Shown here one piece after another: positions 27,194 through 35,977 of a stretch of DNA of 64,000 bases; the first letter of the stretch is position 1; each line of letters begins with the position of its first letter. The position numbers were made by a program, and so were the translations under genes. This DNA is from RYN-133 sp963785425 (GTDB lineage: Bacteria; Actinomycetota; Actinomycetes; Mycobacteriales; Jatrophihabitantaceae). A model generated the notes under the pieces. It was not told where the DNA came from. It ran no database searches and was given only the letters and a program-made list of their open reading frames with translations. Location: assembly GCA_963785425.1 (NCBI GenBank), contig CAWAVG010000001.1, positions 1-64,000 on the forward strand, given 5' to 3'.

Positions 27194-28341
27194 GAAGGTC
27201 TCCCGTCGAGATAGCGGTCGACCAGATCGCCGGCGTGCCCGGTGTCGGTGATGTCGACGGAATCGGCAAGACCGGCGAGGTTGCGCGCCATCGCTGCGGC
27301 ATCGACCTCGACGTCGAGTGCGGAACGGAGTCGTGATGCGGCTCCGCCGGTGTAACGAAGCAGCGCGATCAGCGCCGGCCACTCCGCATGCCAACTGCCT
27401 GCGCCGCGTTGCAGTTCCGGCGCCGCGCTCAGCAGCGTCGCCACGAGGCCCGGCGCCTGTGCGGCTGCACCGCGCGCGGTGACCGCTGCGACCGAGTTCT
27501 GCTTGTGCTTCATCGCCGACGAGCCGCCCGGCTTTCGTTCGCGCACCTCACCGATGTCGGACTGGGCCAGCAGCACCAGATCAGTCGCGATCTTCGCGAT
27601 CGCAGCCGACGCAGTCCCGAGTGCACCCGCAAGTTCGGTGACAATCGTGCGGTCGGTGTGCCACACACTGCGCGGCGCAACGAGGTCGCACTCGTCGGCG
27701 AGCGCGTCAAGAACGGCAAAGCCTTCCGGACGCGACGCAGCCAGCGTCCCGCCTGCGCCACCGAACTGCGCGGGAAGCGTGCTGCGCACGCTCGACAGTC
27801 GCGCGCCTGCCGTCTCCAGGGCCGAGCCCCACCCCGCTGCCACCGCGCCGAACGTGGTCGGCACCGCCCATTGCAGCAGCGTGCGTCCCGCCATCGCAGT
27901 GTCGCGGTGTTCGCGGGCGAGGTGCGCACACGCGCCGGCGGCGTCGTCGATGCCCGCGACGATGACGCCGAGTGCCTGCTTCGCGACGAGCATGAGCGCG
28001 GTGTCGATGATGTCCTGACTGGTGGCTCCCCGATGCACCGCGCTCGCAGCCTCTGCCCCGGCACGCGCCTCGACACGCGCACGTATCTCCGCAACGAGCG
28101 GGATCACCGGGTTGCCGTCGTGCGCCGCACGCCGGGCAAGTTCTGCACTGTCCAGGCGGCGCACTTCCTCGCAGACCGCGCCGATCTCGAGCGCGGTCGC
28201 CAGCGGCACGAGCCCGACCCGCGCGCAGGCACGCGCCAACCCCGTCTCGGCGGTGCACAGCGCGTCGACGATCGCCGCGTCGTCGGTCGCGGCGACGACC
28301 GACGTAGTGCCGAAGATCGCGTCGAACAACTCACTGGTCAC
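27190..28341 (-). CDS. pcaB: 3-carboxy-cis,cis-muconate cycloisomerase PcaB
   Basis: Converts 3-carboxy-cis,cis-muconate to 4-carboxymuconolactone. The 383-residue protein belongs to the fumarase/argininosuccinate lyase superfamily, with the signature GSSAMKHKQNSV and the upstream GATSQDIIDTA motif. I use GTG 28341; the longer open frame upstream runs across pcaG antisense-like sequence and lacks homology. A 77-base gap separates it from pcaG, the only real gap inside the operon, and it contains a GTCAC-AGG-GTGAC inverted repeat (28402-28414). Confidence 0.92.
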   Translation of the reverse strand: MTSELFDAIFGTTSVVAATDDAAIVDALCTAETGLARACARVGLVPLATALEIGAVCEEVRRLDSAELARRAAHDGNPVIPLVAEIRARVEARAGAEAASAVHRGATSQDIIDTALMLVAKQALGVIVAGIDDAAGACAHLAREHRDTAMAGRTLLQWAVPTTFGAVAAGWGSALETAGARLSSVRSTLPAQFGGAGGTLAASRPEGFAVLDALADECDLVAPRSVWHTDRTIVTELAGALGTASAAIAKIATDLVLLAQSDIGEVRERKPGGSSAMKHKQNSVAAVTARGAAAQAPGLVATLLSAAPELQRGAGSWHAEWPALIALLRYTGGAASRLRSALDVEVDAAAMARNLAGLADSVDITDTGHAGDLVDRYLDGRPS

Positions 28342-28401
28342 AACGCCACACTCGCCGACGCTCTTGGCCGCGCGAAGCGTTGGCCAGCGTTTACTCCGAT
28401 T

Positions 28402-28414
28402 GTCACAGGGTGAC
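28402..28414 (-). promoter_or_regulatory. Small inverted repeat between pcaG and pcaB
   Basis: GTCAC, AGG, GTGAC. It lies in the only sizeable gap of the pca operon, just after the pcaG stop. It might be an operator for an internal promoter; no regulator gene of the IclR (PcaR) type is nearby. Confidence 0.3.
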
Positions 28415-28418
28415 TGTC

Positions 28419-28964
28419 TCAGACTGCGAAGAACGGCGTCTCGAGCTCGCCCTGCAGGTGGATGTCGAAGTGCAACGTGTCGCCTGCCGCTGTCGCGATC
28501 AGTCGCGTGCGCTCGTCGTCGGTCAGCTCGCGCATGGTGGGGTCGCTCGCGTTGGCCTCCGCCTCGTCCGGGAAGTAGATGCGCGTCACCAGATGCTTCA
28601 GCAACCCGCGGGCGAACACCGTGACGTCGATGTGCGGCGCCTGCTCGGCGTCCACCCTTCCCGGCTTGCGCGTTCGGAACGTGAACCGTCCGGATTCGTC
28701 GGTCGGGCATCGCCCGAACGAACGGAAGCCCGGGTACTCGACAGCGCCACGCGGGTCGTCGGGATGGGCGAACCGGCCGTCGGGGTCGGCCTGCCACAGT
28801 TCTACGAGCCCGTCCGGAACGGCGGCTCCCGCCCCGTCGACGAGCACGCCGGTCACCGTGACGGCTGCGGTGTCGTCGGCGCGTGCCATGTCAGGTCCGT
28901 CGTCCCACGGCAGCACGATCGACAGGAACGGTCCGACCGTCTGTGACGGCGTCGTCTCAGTCAT
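28419..28964 (-). CDS. pcaG: Protocatechuate 3,4-dioxygenase alpha subunit PcaG
   Basis: The structural partner of the iron-containing beta subunit in the enzyme that opens the protocatechuate ring. The 181-residue protein starts METTPSQTVGPF-like (ATG 28964, MTETTPSQTVGPF), the usual opening for alpha subunits, and has the intradiol-dioxygenase beta fold without the full iron ligand set. It overlaps pcaH by eight bases. Confidence 0.94.
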   Translation of the reverse strand: MTETTPSQTVGPFLSIVLPWDDGPDMARADDTAAVTVTGVLVDGAGAAVPDGLVELWQADPDGRFAHPDDPRGAVEYPGFRSFGRCPTDESGRFTFRTRKPGRVDAEQAPHIDVTVFARGLLKHLVTRIYFPDEAEANASDPTMRELTDDERTRLIATAAGDTLHFDIHLQGELETPFFAV

Positions 28965-29670
28965 CGTCGGGCTCGCTCTCGAACGGCGTCTGCGAACGAC
29001 CGCGCAAGACGATGTCGAACCGGAAGCCGAGGGCCCAGTGATCCTGCGTGGCATCGTGGTCGTAGGACGAGATCATGCGCGGACGCGCGTCCTCGGGCGC
29101 GGAGTTGAAGATGGGGTCCTGGAAGAACAGCGGATCGTCGGGGAAGTACATCTGGGTGACCAGCCGCTGCGGGAACGCGGCGCCGAACAGCGAAAAGTGG
29201 ATGTGCGCGGGACGCCACGCGTTCGCGTGGTTCTTCCACGGGTAGGCGCCGGGCTTGATGGTGGTGAAGGTATAGCGCCCATCACCATCAGTCGCGCACC
29301 GGCCCAGTCCGCTGAAGTGCGGGTCGAGCGGTGCGGGCCACTGGTCGTTCACGTGCCGGTAGCGGCCGCCGGTGTTCGCCTGCCAGACCTCGAGCAGCGT
29401 GTCCGGGACGGGTCGGCCGTCGGAATCGAGCACCCGGCCGTGAACGATGATGCGTTGCCCGAGCGCCTCACCGCCGTGCCACCGAGTGAGGTCGTCGTCA
29501 CCGGGTTGCACGCGGTCGTGCCCGAACAGCGGTCCGGTGAGTTCGGTCATTCGCTGCGGCAACAGATGCAGCTTGTTCGTGGGATGGCGCAACGCTGTGC
29601 TGCGGTAGGCGGGGCTGTCGTTGTCGGGATGCGATGCCGCGTCGACGACGTAGTCGCTCGGTGTGCTCAT
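28957..29670 (-). CDS. pcaH: Protocatechuate 3,4-dioxygenase beta subunit PcaH
   Basis: Catalytic subunit of the intradiol dioxygenase that converts protocatechuate to 3-carboxy-cis,cis-muconate. All four expected ferric-iron ligands are present with family spacing: Tyr104 (GGRYRHVND), Tyr143 (PGAYPW), His156 and His158 (PAHIHFS). The protein is 237 residues. The ATG at 29670 overlaps the pcaF stop by four bases. Confidence 0.95.
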   Translation of the reverse strand: MSTPSDYVVDAASHPDNDSPAYRSTALRHPTNKLHLLPQRMTELTGPLFGHDRVQPGDDDLTRWHGGEALGQRIIVHGRVLDSDGRPVPDTLLEVWQANTGGRYRHVNDQWPAPLDPHFSGLGRCATDGDGRYTFTTIKPGAYPWKNHANAWRPAHIHFSLFGAAFPQRLVTQMYFPDDPLFFQDPIFNSAPEDARPRMISSYDHDATQDHWALGFRFDIVLRGRSQTPFESEPDDD

Positions 29671-30849
29671 GCTTCGAGCACCATGGCCAGACCCTGCCCG
29701 ACACCTATACAGATCGCCGCCAACCCGTAGCCACCGCCCCGTGCGTGCAGCGCGTGCGCCAGGTGACCGACGATGCGGGCGCCCGAGCACCCGAGCGGGT
29801 GCCCGATCGCGATCGCGCCGCCGTGCACGTTCACTTTCGCCCGGTCGAGCTCGGGCCACTCGGCCAGGCAGGCGAGCGACTGTGCCGCGAATGCCTCGTT
29901 CAGCTCGACCATCGCCAGGTCGTCCCAGCCGATCCCGGCGCGGCGCAGGGCCGTCGCCGCGGCCTCGACCGGCCCGATTCCGAAGTACTGCGGTTCGACC
30001 GCGGCGACTCCCCGCGACACGATGCGCGCCAGAGGTCGTACGCCGGCTGTCGCTGCGCCGGCCTCGTCACCGATGAGCAATGCTGCCGCGCCGTCGTTGA
30101 GCGGGCTCGCGTTGCCCGCGGTGATCGTGCCGTCGGGGCGGAATGCCGGCCTCAGCTTCGCCAGCGTCTCGAGCGACGCGTCAGCCCGGATCGACTCGTC
30201 GCGGGTCAGGTCGACGTTCTCGAGCGCGACGACCTCGGCGTCGAAGATGCCCTCGTTCCACGCAGCTGAGGCGTGCCGGTGGCTGGCCAGCGCGAAGGCG
30301 TCCTGCGCCTCGCGCGAGATGCCGTACTTCTCGGCGAGCAATTCGGTCGCCTCGCCGAGCGACACGGTCCAGTCACCGGGCATGGTGTCGGTTAACCATC
30401 CGCCAACCGAGCGTCGTCGAATGCATCGTCTCGTGGCCGGCGGGGAAGCCCTTGCCGGGCTTGAGCAGCACCCACGGTGCGCGGCTCATCGACTCGACAC
30501 CGCCGGCGACGAGCAGCGATGCGTCACCCACCGCGACCGCGCGGTTCGCCGCGATGACCGCTTCCAGGCCCGATCCGCACAACCGGTTGATCGTCGCGCC
30601 GGGCACGGAGGTAGGTAGGCCGGCGAGCAGGCCGGCCATGCGCGCGACGTTGCGGTTGTCCTCGCCTGCGCCGTTCGCATCGCCGAAGTAGATGTCGTCG
30701 ATCGCCGCCGGGTCGAGGCCGGACGCCCGCCGCGTCACGGTGCCGACGACGTGGGCCGCCAGATCGTCAGGGCGTACGCCCGACAGCGCTCCGCCGTACT
30801 TGCCGATCGGCGTGCGCACGGCGTCGAGCACATAGACAGGACTGGTCAT
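29667..30849 (-). pseudogene. pcaF: 3-oxoadipyl-CoA thiolase PcaF, interrupted by a frameshift
   Basis: The thiolase that cleaves 3-oxoadipyl-CoA into succinyl-CoA and acetyl-CoA is split into two frames. The first, from ATG 30849, has MTSPVYVLDAVRTPIG and the catalytic cysteine in INRLCGSG, and stops at 30373. The second, from about 30383, continues MPGDWTVSLGEATELL to the GHPLGCSG motif and stops at 29667. Homologues read straight from WRMVN to MPxxWTVS, so about one extra base lies near 30384-30392. The joined product would be near 395 residues, the normal size. It may be a real lesion, an assembly error, or two coupled polypeptides, since ATG 30383 overlaps the first stop by 11 bases. Confidence 0.85.
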
Positions 30850-31607
30850 CAGTCGTACTCCAAGGTCGATTGCAGGCTGTGCAGGATGTCGAGTTCCTCG
30901 TCGGTCGGGACGTCGGTGGTCGCCAGATCGTCGGCGACGGCGAGCCGCCAGCCGGTGTTCTCGCGTACCTGCTCGACGGTCACTCCTGGGTGCACGGCCG
31001 TCAGGGTCAGCTCGCACGTGTCGGGGTCGGGGGCGAGCACGCCGAGGTCGGTGATCACCCGCACCGGTCCCCCACCCCGCAGTCCGAGCCGTTCGCGCTC
31101 ACCGGGGCCTCGCCCGTAGCCGAACGAGGTGACGAAGTCGACGCGCTCGACGAACGAGCGCGGCGACTGCCGCATGATGATGAGCACCTCTTTGCACGAC
31201 GCGGCGATCTCGGGGGCGCCGCCGGCACCGGGCAGGCGCACCTTGGGATTGTCGTAGTCGTTGCCGATGACGGTCGTGTTGATGTTCGCAAACCGGTCGA
31301 GCTGGGCGCCGCCGAGGAACCCGACGTCGACGCGTCCCGCCTGCAGCCAGTAGTTGAAGACCTCGGGCACCCCGATCACGGAGTCGGCGGTGTCGGCGAG
31401 GATGCCGTCGCCGATCGACAACGGCAACCGGTCGGGCTTGGCACCGAGCGTGCCCGACTCGTAGACGAGCACCAGGTTCGGCGCATGGGTGCGGCGCGCG
31501 AGATTCGCGGCGGTCGACGGTTGGCCGATGCCGACGAAGCACACGTCCGCATCGCGCAACGACCGCGATGCCGTCACGACCATCATCTCGTCGGCTGTCA
31601 CAGTCAT
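30849..31607 (-). CDS. pcaJ: 3-oxoadipate CoA-transferase subunit B (PcaJ-like)
   Basis: Beta subunit of the CoA-transferase that activates 3-oxoadipate using succinyl-CoA. The 252-residue protein opens with a CoA-transferase core (DADVCFVGIGQPSTAANLAR, LVYESGTLGAKPDRLPLSIGD), including the glutamate expected as the CoA-linked residue (VYESG). ATG 31607 overlaps the pcaI stop, and its own stop shares one base with the pcaF start. An alternative would be another short-chain 3-oxoacid transferase, but the operon makes 3-oxoadipate most likely. Confidence 0.88.
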   Translation of the reverse strand: MTVTADEMMVVTASRSLRDADVCFVGIGQPSTAANLARRTHAPNLVLVYESGTLGAKPDRLPLSIGDGILADTADSVIGVPEVFNYWLQAGRVDVGFLGGAQLDRFANINTTVIGNDYDNPKVRLPGAGGAPEIAASCKEVLIIMRQSPRSFVERVDFVTSFGYGRGPGERERLGLRGGGPVRVITDLGVLAPDPDTCELTLTAVHPGVTVEQVRENTGWRLAVADDLATTDVPTDEELDILHSLQSTLEYD

Positions 31608-32407
31608 GCGGCGAGTCCCTTCAGCCACGCGGCGAACTTGTCGCGGTCGCGGCTGATCTCGTCCCAGCTGCGGTAGTAGGCGTTGTCACGGTCGGAGTAG
31701 CCCTGCGCATACGACGGGTGCGCGCCACCCGGGACCTCGGCGACGGCCGTGAGCGCCCACGAGGGAAGCACGATCGCACCAGGGACGGGTTCGAGCTCGT
31801 CCACGATCTCTTCGACTGTCACCAGCGAGCGACGAGCTGCCAGCACGGCCTCCTTCTGGATGCCGATGATGCCCCACAGCTGCACGTTGCCCGCCCGGTC
31901 GGCCCGCTGGGCGTGGATGATCGCGACGTCGAGATCGAGCGCGCGCACTGCCGCGAGCGGCTCGCCGGTGAACGGGCAGGTGACGGTCGCGATCGTGTCG
32001 GTGTGGTCGACGAGATCGGTGCCGCGATATCCACGCAGCACCGCGAATGGCAGTCCGGACGCGGCGGCGACATAGCGGTTCGCCATGCCTGCGTGGCTGT
32101 GCTCCTCGAGTTCGAGCGTGGTCGGCCAGGCGTGCTGGACCGCGTCACGGAACCGGTGCAGCGAGCCGACGCCGGGATTGCCTCCCCACGAGAAGATGAG
32201 CTTGCGCGCGCACCCCGCCCCGATCAGCTGGTCGTACACGATGTCCGGCGTCATGCGCACGAGGGTGAGATCGCGCCGTCCCTGCCGGATGATCTCGTGG
32301 CCCGCGGCTACGGGAATCAGGTGCGTGAAACCTTCGAGTGCGACGGTGTCGCCGTCATGGACGAGGTCGGCCACGGCATCGGCGAGCGGCATCACCTGGG
32401 CCCTCAT
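31604..32407 (-). CDS. pcaI: 3-oxoadipate CoA-transferase subunit A (PcaI-like)
   Basis: Alpha subunit partner of PcaJ. The 267-residue protein begins with a CoA-transferase fold (VHDGDTVALEGFTHLIPVAA), the family position usually written GxGGF, here replaced by ALEGF. GTG-free start: ATG 32407 overlaps the pobA stop by four bases. A longer in-frame start at 32419 would add four residues. Confidence 0.88.
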   Translation of the reverse strand: MRAQVMPLADAVADLVHDGDTVALEGFTHLIPVAAGHEIIRQGRRDLTLVRMTPDIVYDQLIGAGCARKLIFSWGGNPGVGSLHRFRDAVQHAWPTTLELEEHSHAGMANRYVAAASGLPFAVLRGYRGTDLVDHTDTIATVTCPFTGEPLAAVRALDLDVAIIHAQRADRAGNVQLWGIIGIQKEAVLAARRSLVTVEEIVDELEPVPGAIVLPSWALTAVAEVPGGAHPSYAQGYSDRDNAYYRSWDEISRDRDKFAAWLKGLAA

Positions 32408-33588
32408 CGGTAGCTCCATCCGTCCTCGTACGGCAGACCGGTGTAGTTCTCGGCGAGTGAGGTCGCCATCGCGCGCGACGACGTCACGTAGGCGAGTTGC
32501 GCGTCAGCTAGCCGCTCGGCGAAGGCGTCCGCGTCCGGATCGGGATGCAACATGGTGGTCATCCACCATGAGAAGTGCGTCGCTCGCCAGACCCGTCCCA
32601 GCGCGGTCTCCGTGTAGTGCTCGAGCAGCTCGATCCGGCCGTCGGCGTAGTAGCCGCCCAGCGCGCGTGAGAGCACCCGGACGTCGGCCACGGCAAGATT
32701 CATGCCCTTCGCTCCGGTGGGCGGGACGATGTGCGCGGCATCGCCGGCGATGAACAGGCGCCCATACTGCATCGGCGTCGAGACGAAGCTGCGCATGGGC
32801 GTGATGCCCTTGTCGAGCAGCGGCCCCTCGGTGAGCTCGAAGCCGTCCTCGGTCGCCAGCCGGGTGTGCAGTTCGGTCCAGATGCGGTCGTCGGACCAGT
32901 CCTCGACGCTCTCGTCGGCCGGCACCTGCAGGTACATGCGGGTGATGGACGGCGACCGCATCGAATGCAGCGCGAACCCGTTCCGGTGGCGGCAGTAGAT
33001 GAGTTCTGCCGAACTCGGCGGTGCTTCCGCAAGGATTCCCAGCCACGCGAACGGGTAGCCGCGCTCGTACACCGAGGCGTCCGGGATCAATCCGCGGCTG
33101 ATGCCGTGGAACCCGTCCGCGCCGATGACGAAGTCGGCCTCGATGGTGTCCCCGCCGCCCGTGACGCGCGGCCGGTCGGTGTCGATGTCGCCGCCGACAC
33201 CGTGGATCGCGACGTCGTCGACCTCGAACCGCACATCGCCGCCGGCGTCGAGACGCGCAGTGATCAGATCCTTCACGACCTCCTGCTGTCCGTACACGAT
33301 GATGCTGCGGCCGGTGAGGTCCGCGAAGTCGATGCGGTGGCGGGTGCGGGCGAAGCGCAGTTCGGTTCCGGCGTGCGGCATGCCCTCGGCGTCCATGCGC
33401 TTACCGACGCCGGCTTCGCGCAGGGTCTGCGCGGTGCCGTGTTCGAGGACCCCCGCACGTACCCGCGCCTCGACGTAGTCGCGGGCGCGGCGCTCGAGCA
33501 CGACCGACTCGATGCCCTGTAGGTGCAACAACTGCGACAGCAACAGGCCGGCGGGGCCGGCACCGACGATCGCGACCTGGGTGCGCAC
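32404..33588 (-). CDS. pobA: 4-hydroxybenzoate 3-monooxygenase PobA
   Basis: FAD enzyme that hydroxylates 4-hydroxybenzoate to protocatechuate, the feed for the pca genes. The 394-residue protein has the FAD-binding GAGPAGLLLS motif (9-18), the second FAD motif with GDAAHIVPPTGAKGMN near 286-302, and the PobA layout with the RARVRAGVLEHGT segment. GTG 33588 has GGCAAGG just before it. It is the first gene of the operon, and its promoter must lie in the 159-base divergent gap to the GntR gene. Confidence 0.95.
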   Translation of the reverse strand: MRTQVAIVGAGPAGLLLSQLLHLQGIESVVLERRARDYVEARVRAGVLEHGTAQTLREAGVGKRMDAEGMPHAGTELRFARTRHRIDFADLTGRSIIVYGQQEVVKDLITARLDAGGDVRFEVDDVAIHGVGGDIDTDRPRVTGGGDTIEADFVIGADGFHGISRGLIPDASVYERGYPFAWLGILAEAPPSSAELIYCRHRNGFALHSMRSPSITRMYLQVPADESVEDWSDDRIWTELHTRLATEDGFELTEGPLLDKGITPMRSFVSTPMQYGRLFIAGDAAHIVPPTGAKGMNLAVADVRVLSRALGGYYADGRIELLEHYTETALGRVWRATHFSWWMTTMLHPDPDADAFAERLADAQLAYVTSSRAMATSLAENYTGLPYEDGWSYR

Positions 33589-33696
33589 CCTTGCCAGGGT
33601 GCCACCGACGACCTGGAGCTGGTCGACCGGTGATCCGCTCAGCGGGCAGCGGCCTGCGCAAACCCTCGCACTCCGGGCCTGGACGGAACATGCTTC

Positions 33697-33725
33697 TTGA
33701 CAGCCGCTCCTAGTTATCTAATGCT
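33697..33725 (+). promoter_or_regulatory. Promoter of the GntR-ABC operon
   Basis: TTGACA at 33697-33702 followed by 16-17 bases and TAATGC/AATGCT. The -10 region falls inside a large palindrome, so repressor binding there would block polymerase. Confidence 0.5.
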
Positions 33726-33737
33726 CTAGATAACTAG
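33710..33737 (+). promoter_or_regulatory. Palindromic operator of the GntR (YtrA-type) regulator
   Basis: Perfect 10-base arms CTAGTTATCT (33710-33719) and AGATAACTAG (33728-33737) around an 8-base centre. It overlaps the -10 box and ends just before the GGGAGG ribosome-binding site. This is typical of an autoregulated GntR operon. Confidence 0.75.
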
Positions 33738-33747
33738 GGAGGTCGCT

Positions 33748-34140
33748 ATGTTGGTGTTCCGGCTGACATCGAGATCGAACGTCGCGCCCTACGTGCAGCT
33801 CGCCGAGCAGGTCAGGCAGGCCTTGCTGACGGGAGTACTGCGCGAGGGCGACCGGTTGCCCACCGTGAAGGACGTCGTCGGGGCACTCGCGATCAACGCG
33901 AACACCGTCCTCAAGGCCTACCGCGAACTGGAGCGCGAGGGCCTCGTCGAGGGACGGCAGGGCATCGGCACGTTCGTGTTGCGCCGCCCGGACGGCCCGC
34001 CGCCGGGCACGCACGCGCTGCTGCAGCGCGGCCTCACCGCCTGGGTGGGCAAGGCGCGGCGCGCGGGCATGCGCGACGCCGACATCGAGAGCATGGTGCG
34101 CTCGACGCTGATCACTACACAGGACGAGGCGACGGCATGA
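33748..34140 (+). CDS. GntR-family transcriptional regulator, YtrA subfamily
   Basis: A 130-residue repressor with a winged-helix domain: SNVAPYVQLAEQVRQALLTGVLREGDRLPTV, then the recognition helix NANTVLKAYRELEREGLVEGRQGIGTFV. The short helical tail fits the YtrA subgroup, which usually controls an adjacent ABC transporter. GGGAGG lies five bases before the ATG and the palindrome just before that. It overlaps the ABC gene by four bases (ATGA). Confidence 0.92.
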   Translation: MLVFRLTSRSNVAPYVQLAEQVRQALLTGVLREGDRLPTVKDVVGALAINANTVLKAYRELEREGLVEGRQGIGTFVLRRPDGPPPGTHALLQRGLTAWVGKARRAGMRDADIESMVRSTLITTQDEATA

Positions 34141-35045
34141 GCACACCGGACGTCACGAGTGGCAGCAACGCGATCACCACCTCCGGCCTCGGACGGCGCT
34201 TCGGCAAGAAGTGGGCGGTGCGCGACTGCTCCATCGCGGTACCTGCGGGGCGGATCTGCGGACTCGTCGGGGCCAACGGTGCCGGCAAGACCACGCTGCT
34301 GCGCATGCTCGCGGGCCTGAGCCGTCCCACCGAGGGCGCGGCCGTGGTCGCTGACCATCCCCCCGGCGACACCGCCGCTTTCCTGAGCGACGTCGGTTTC
34401 CTCGCCCAGGACGTCCCGCTCTACCGCCGCTGGTCGGTCGAGGACCATCTGCGCCTCGGCGCAGCCATGAATCCACGGTGGACCGACGAGGCCGCGCGCG
34501 ATCGGCTCGCGGCGCTGCGCATCCCGTTCGACCAGAAGGTCGGAACTCTTTCGGGCGGGCAGCGTGCGCAGGTCGCGCTCGGGCTGTGCCTTGCGAAACG
34601 TCCGCGGGTGCTGCTGCTGGACGAACCGTTCGCTGCGCTCGATCCCCTGGCCCGGAGAGAGTTCCTGTCGACCCTGACGGCAGCCGTCGCCGACGGTGAC
34701 CTGACCGTCATGCTGTCGAGCCATCTCGTCGGCGACCTCGAACGGATCTGCGACTACCTCGTGGTGCTCGCGGGGTCGCGCACCCTGCTCGCCGCCGAGG
34801 TCGACGAGGTGTTGGCCACGCATCGCGTGCTCAGCGGCCCGCGTCGCGACACCGCGGCCATCGAGCGCGACCATGTCGTGCTGCACCGGGAGGCGACGCC
34901 GCGTCAGGTGACGCTGTGGACGAGACTGTCCGGTCCGGTCAACGATCCCGCCTGGCAGGTCGACGAGCTGGGTTTGGAGGACATCGTGCTCGCCTACCTC
35001 GGCACCGATGCTCCCGCACCCGAACTGCAGGCGGTGGCGTCATGA
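34137..35045 (+). CDS. ABC transporter ATP-binding protein
   Basis: A 302-residue ATPase with Walker A GANGAGKTT near residue 44, signature LSGGQRAQVALG near 138 and Walker B RVLLLDEPF near 157. It has a C-terminal extension of about 80 residues, as in YtrB-like exporters. It is coupled to the GntR gene upstream and to the permease downstream. It probably powers export of an envelope-active compound; the substrate is unknown. Confidence 0.92.
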   Translation: MSTPDVTSGSNAITTSGLGRRFGKKWAVRDCSIAVPAGRICGLVGANGAGKTTLLRMLAGLSRPTEGAAVVADHPPGDTAAFLSDVGFLAQDVPLYRRWSVEDHLRLGAAMNPRWTDEAARDRLAALRIPFDQKVGTLSGGQRAQVALGLCLAKRPRVLLLDEPFAALDPLARREFLSTLTAAVADGDLTVMLSSHLVGDLERICDYLVVLAGSRTLLAAEVDEVLATHRVLSGPRRDTAAIERDHVVLHREATPRQVTLWTRLSGPVNDPAWQVDELGLEDIVLAYLGTDAPAPELQAVAS

Positions 35046-35968
35046 CCTGGTTGCTGTGGCGCCAGCACCGGCTTCAAGGCGCCGTCACTGCGGGGCTATT
35101 GGGAATACTGGCGATCCTGCTCTTGATCACCGGCATCACGATGGCGCACGACTACCACGACGCGCTCGTCGGTTGCTCTCGGCCGGGCGTCGACTGCGAG
35201 GGCCTCAAGCTGTTCCAGGGCGACGGAGCCATCCTCGACACCGTCAACGCGACGTTGCTGGTGCCGGCCGTCATCGGCATGTTCTGGGGCGCGACTCTCA
35301 TCGGTCGCGAGTACGACACCGGCACGAACCTGCTGGCCTGGACGCAGTCGGTGACCCGGCGCCGATGGCTGCGTGCAAAAGTCGCGACCCTCATCGTCTC
35401 GTCCCTACTCGCCGGCACCGCGTTGAGCGTGATGGTCAGCTGGTGGTCACGGACGCTGAACCTCTATCGCGGTGACAACCGGTTCGATCCGCTGCAGTTC
35501 GACCTGCAGGGCATCTCGCCGGTCGCCTACACCCTGTTCGGAGCTGCCCTCGGACTGCTGGCCGGCGCGGCGTGGCGCCGCACTCTGCCGGCGATCGCCA
35601 CGACCATCGCCGGGTATTTCGGAGTCAGGCTGGCCGTCGAGTTGTGGCTGCGCCCGCACTACCAGCAGCCGGTCACGAGCGCCCTGAAGGGCGGAACTCC
35701 GCGGGGTGCGTGGTCGCTGAACACCGACCTGCTCTACAACGGCGTCCCCACGAACGGACCGGTGCGCGTGCCGCGGGCGTGCCTGTCGTCGCGAACGCGC
35801 GGCGACCTGACCCTGTGCATGACCAATCATGGTTTCCGTTTCACCAGCACGTATCAACCGGCCGACCGGTACTGGCGCTTCCAGTGGATCGAGGCCGGCA
35901 TCTTCGTCACGCTCGCGGCGGCGTTCGTCGTCGCAGCGATCGTCATCGTCCGGCGCCGCGACGCCTGA
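35042..35968 (+). CDS. ABC transporter permease
   Basis: A 308-residue membrane protein with about six hydrophobic helices, the first near LLGILAILLLITGITM (15-35) and the last at VTLAAAFVVAAIVIV near the end. A large extracytoplasmic loop (about 215-270) contains paired cysteines. The start is ATG 35042, overlapping the ATPase stop. A longer in-frame start upstream lies inside the ATPase gene and is rejected. It ends ten bases before the convergent folP2. Confidence 0.85.
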   Translation: MTWLLWRQHRLQGAVTAGLLGILAILLLITGITMAHDYHDALVGCSRPGVDCEGLKLFQGDGAILDTVNATLLVPAVIGMFWGATLIGREYDTGTNLLAWTQSVTRRRWLRAKVATLIVSSLLAGTALSVMVSWWSRTLNLYRGDNRFDPLQFDLQGISPVAYTLFGAALGLLAGAAWRRTLPAIATTIAGYFGVRLAVELWLRPHYQQPVTSALKGGTPRGAWSLNTDLLYNGVPTNGPVRVPRACLSSRTRGDLTLCMTNHGFRFTSTYQPADRYWRFQWIEAGIFVTLAAAFVVAAIVIVRRRDA

Positions 35969-35977
35969 CCTGCGTAC

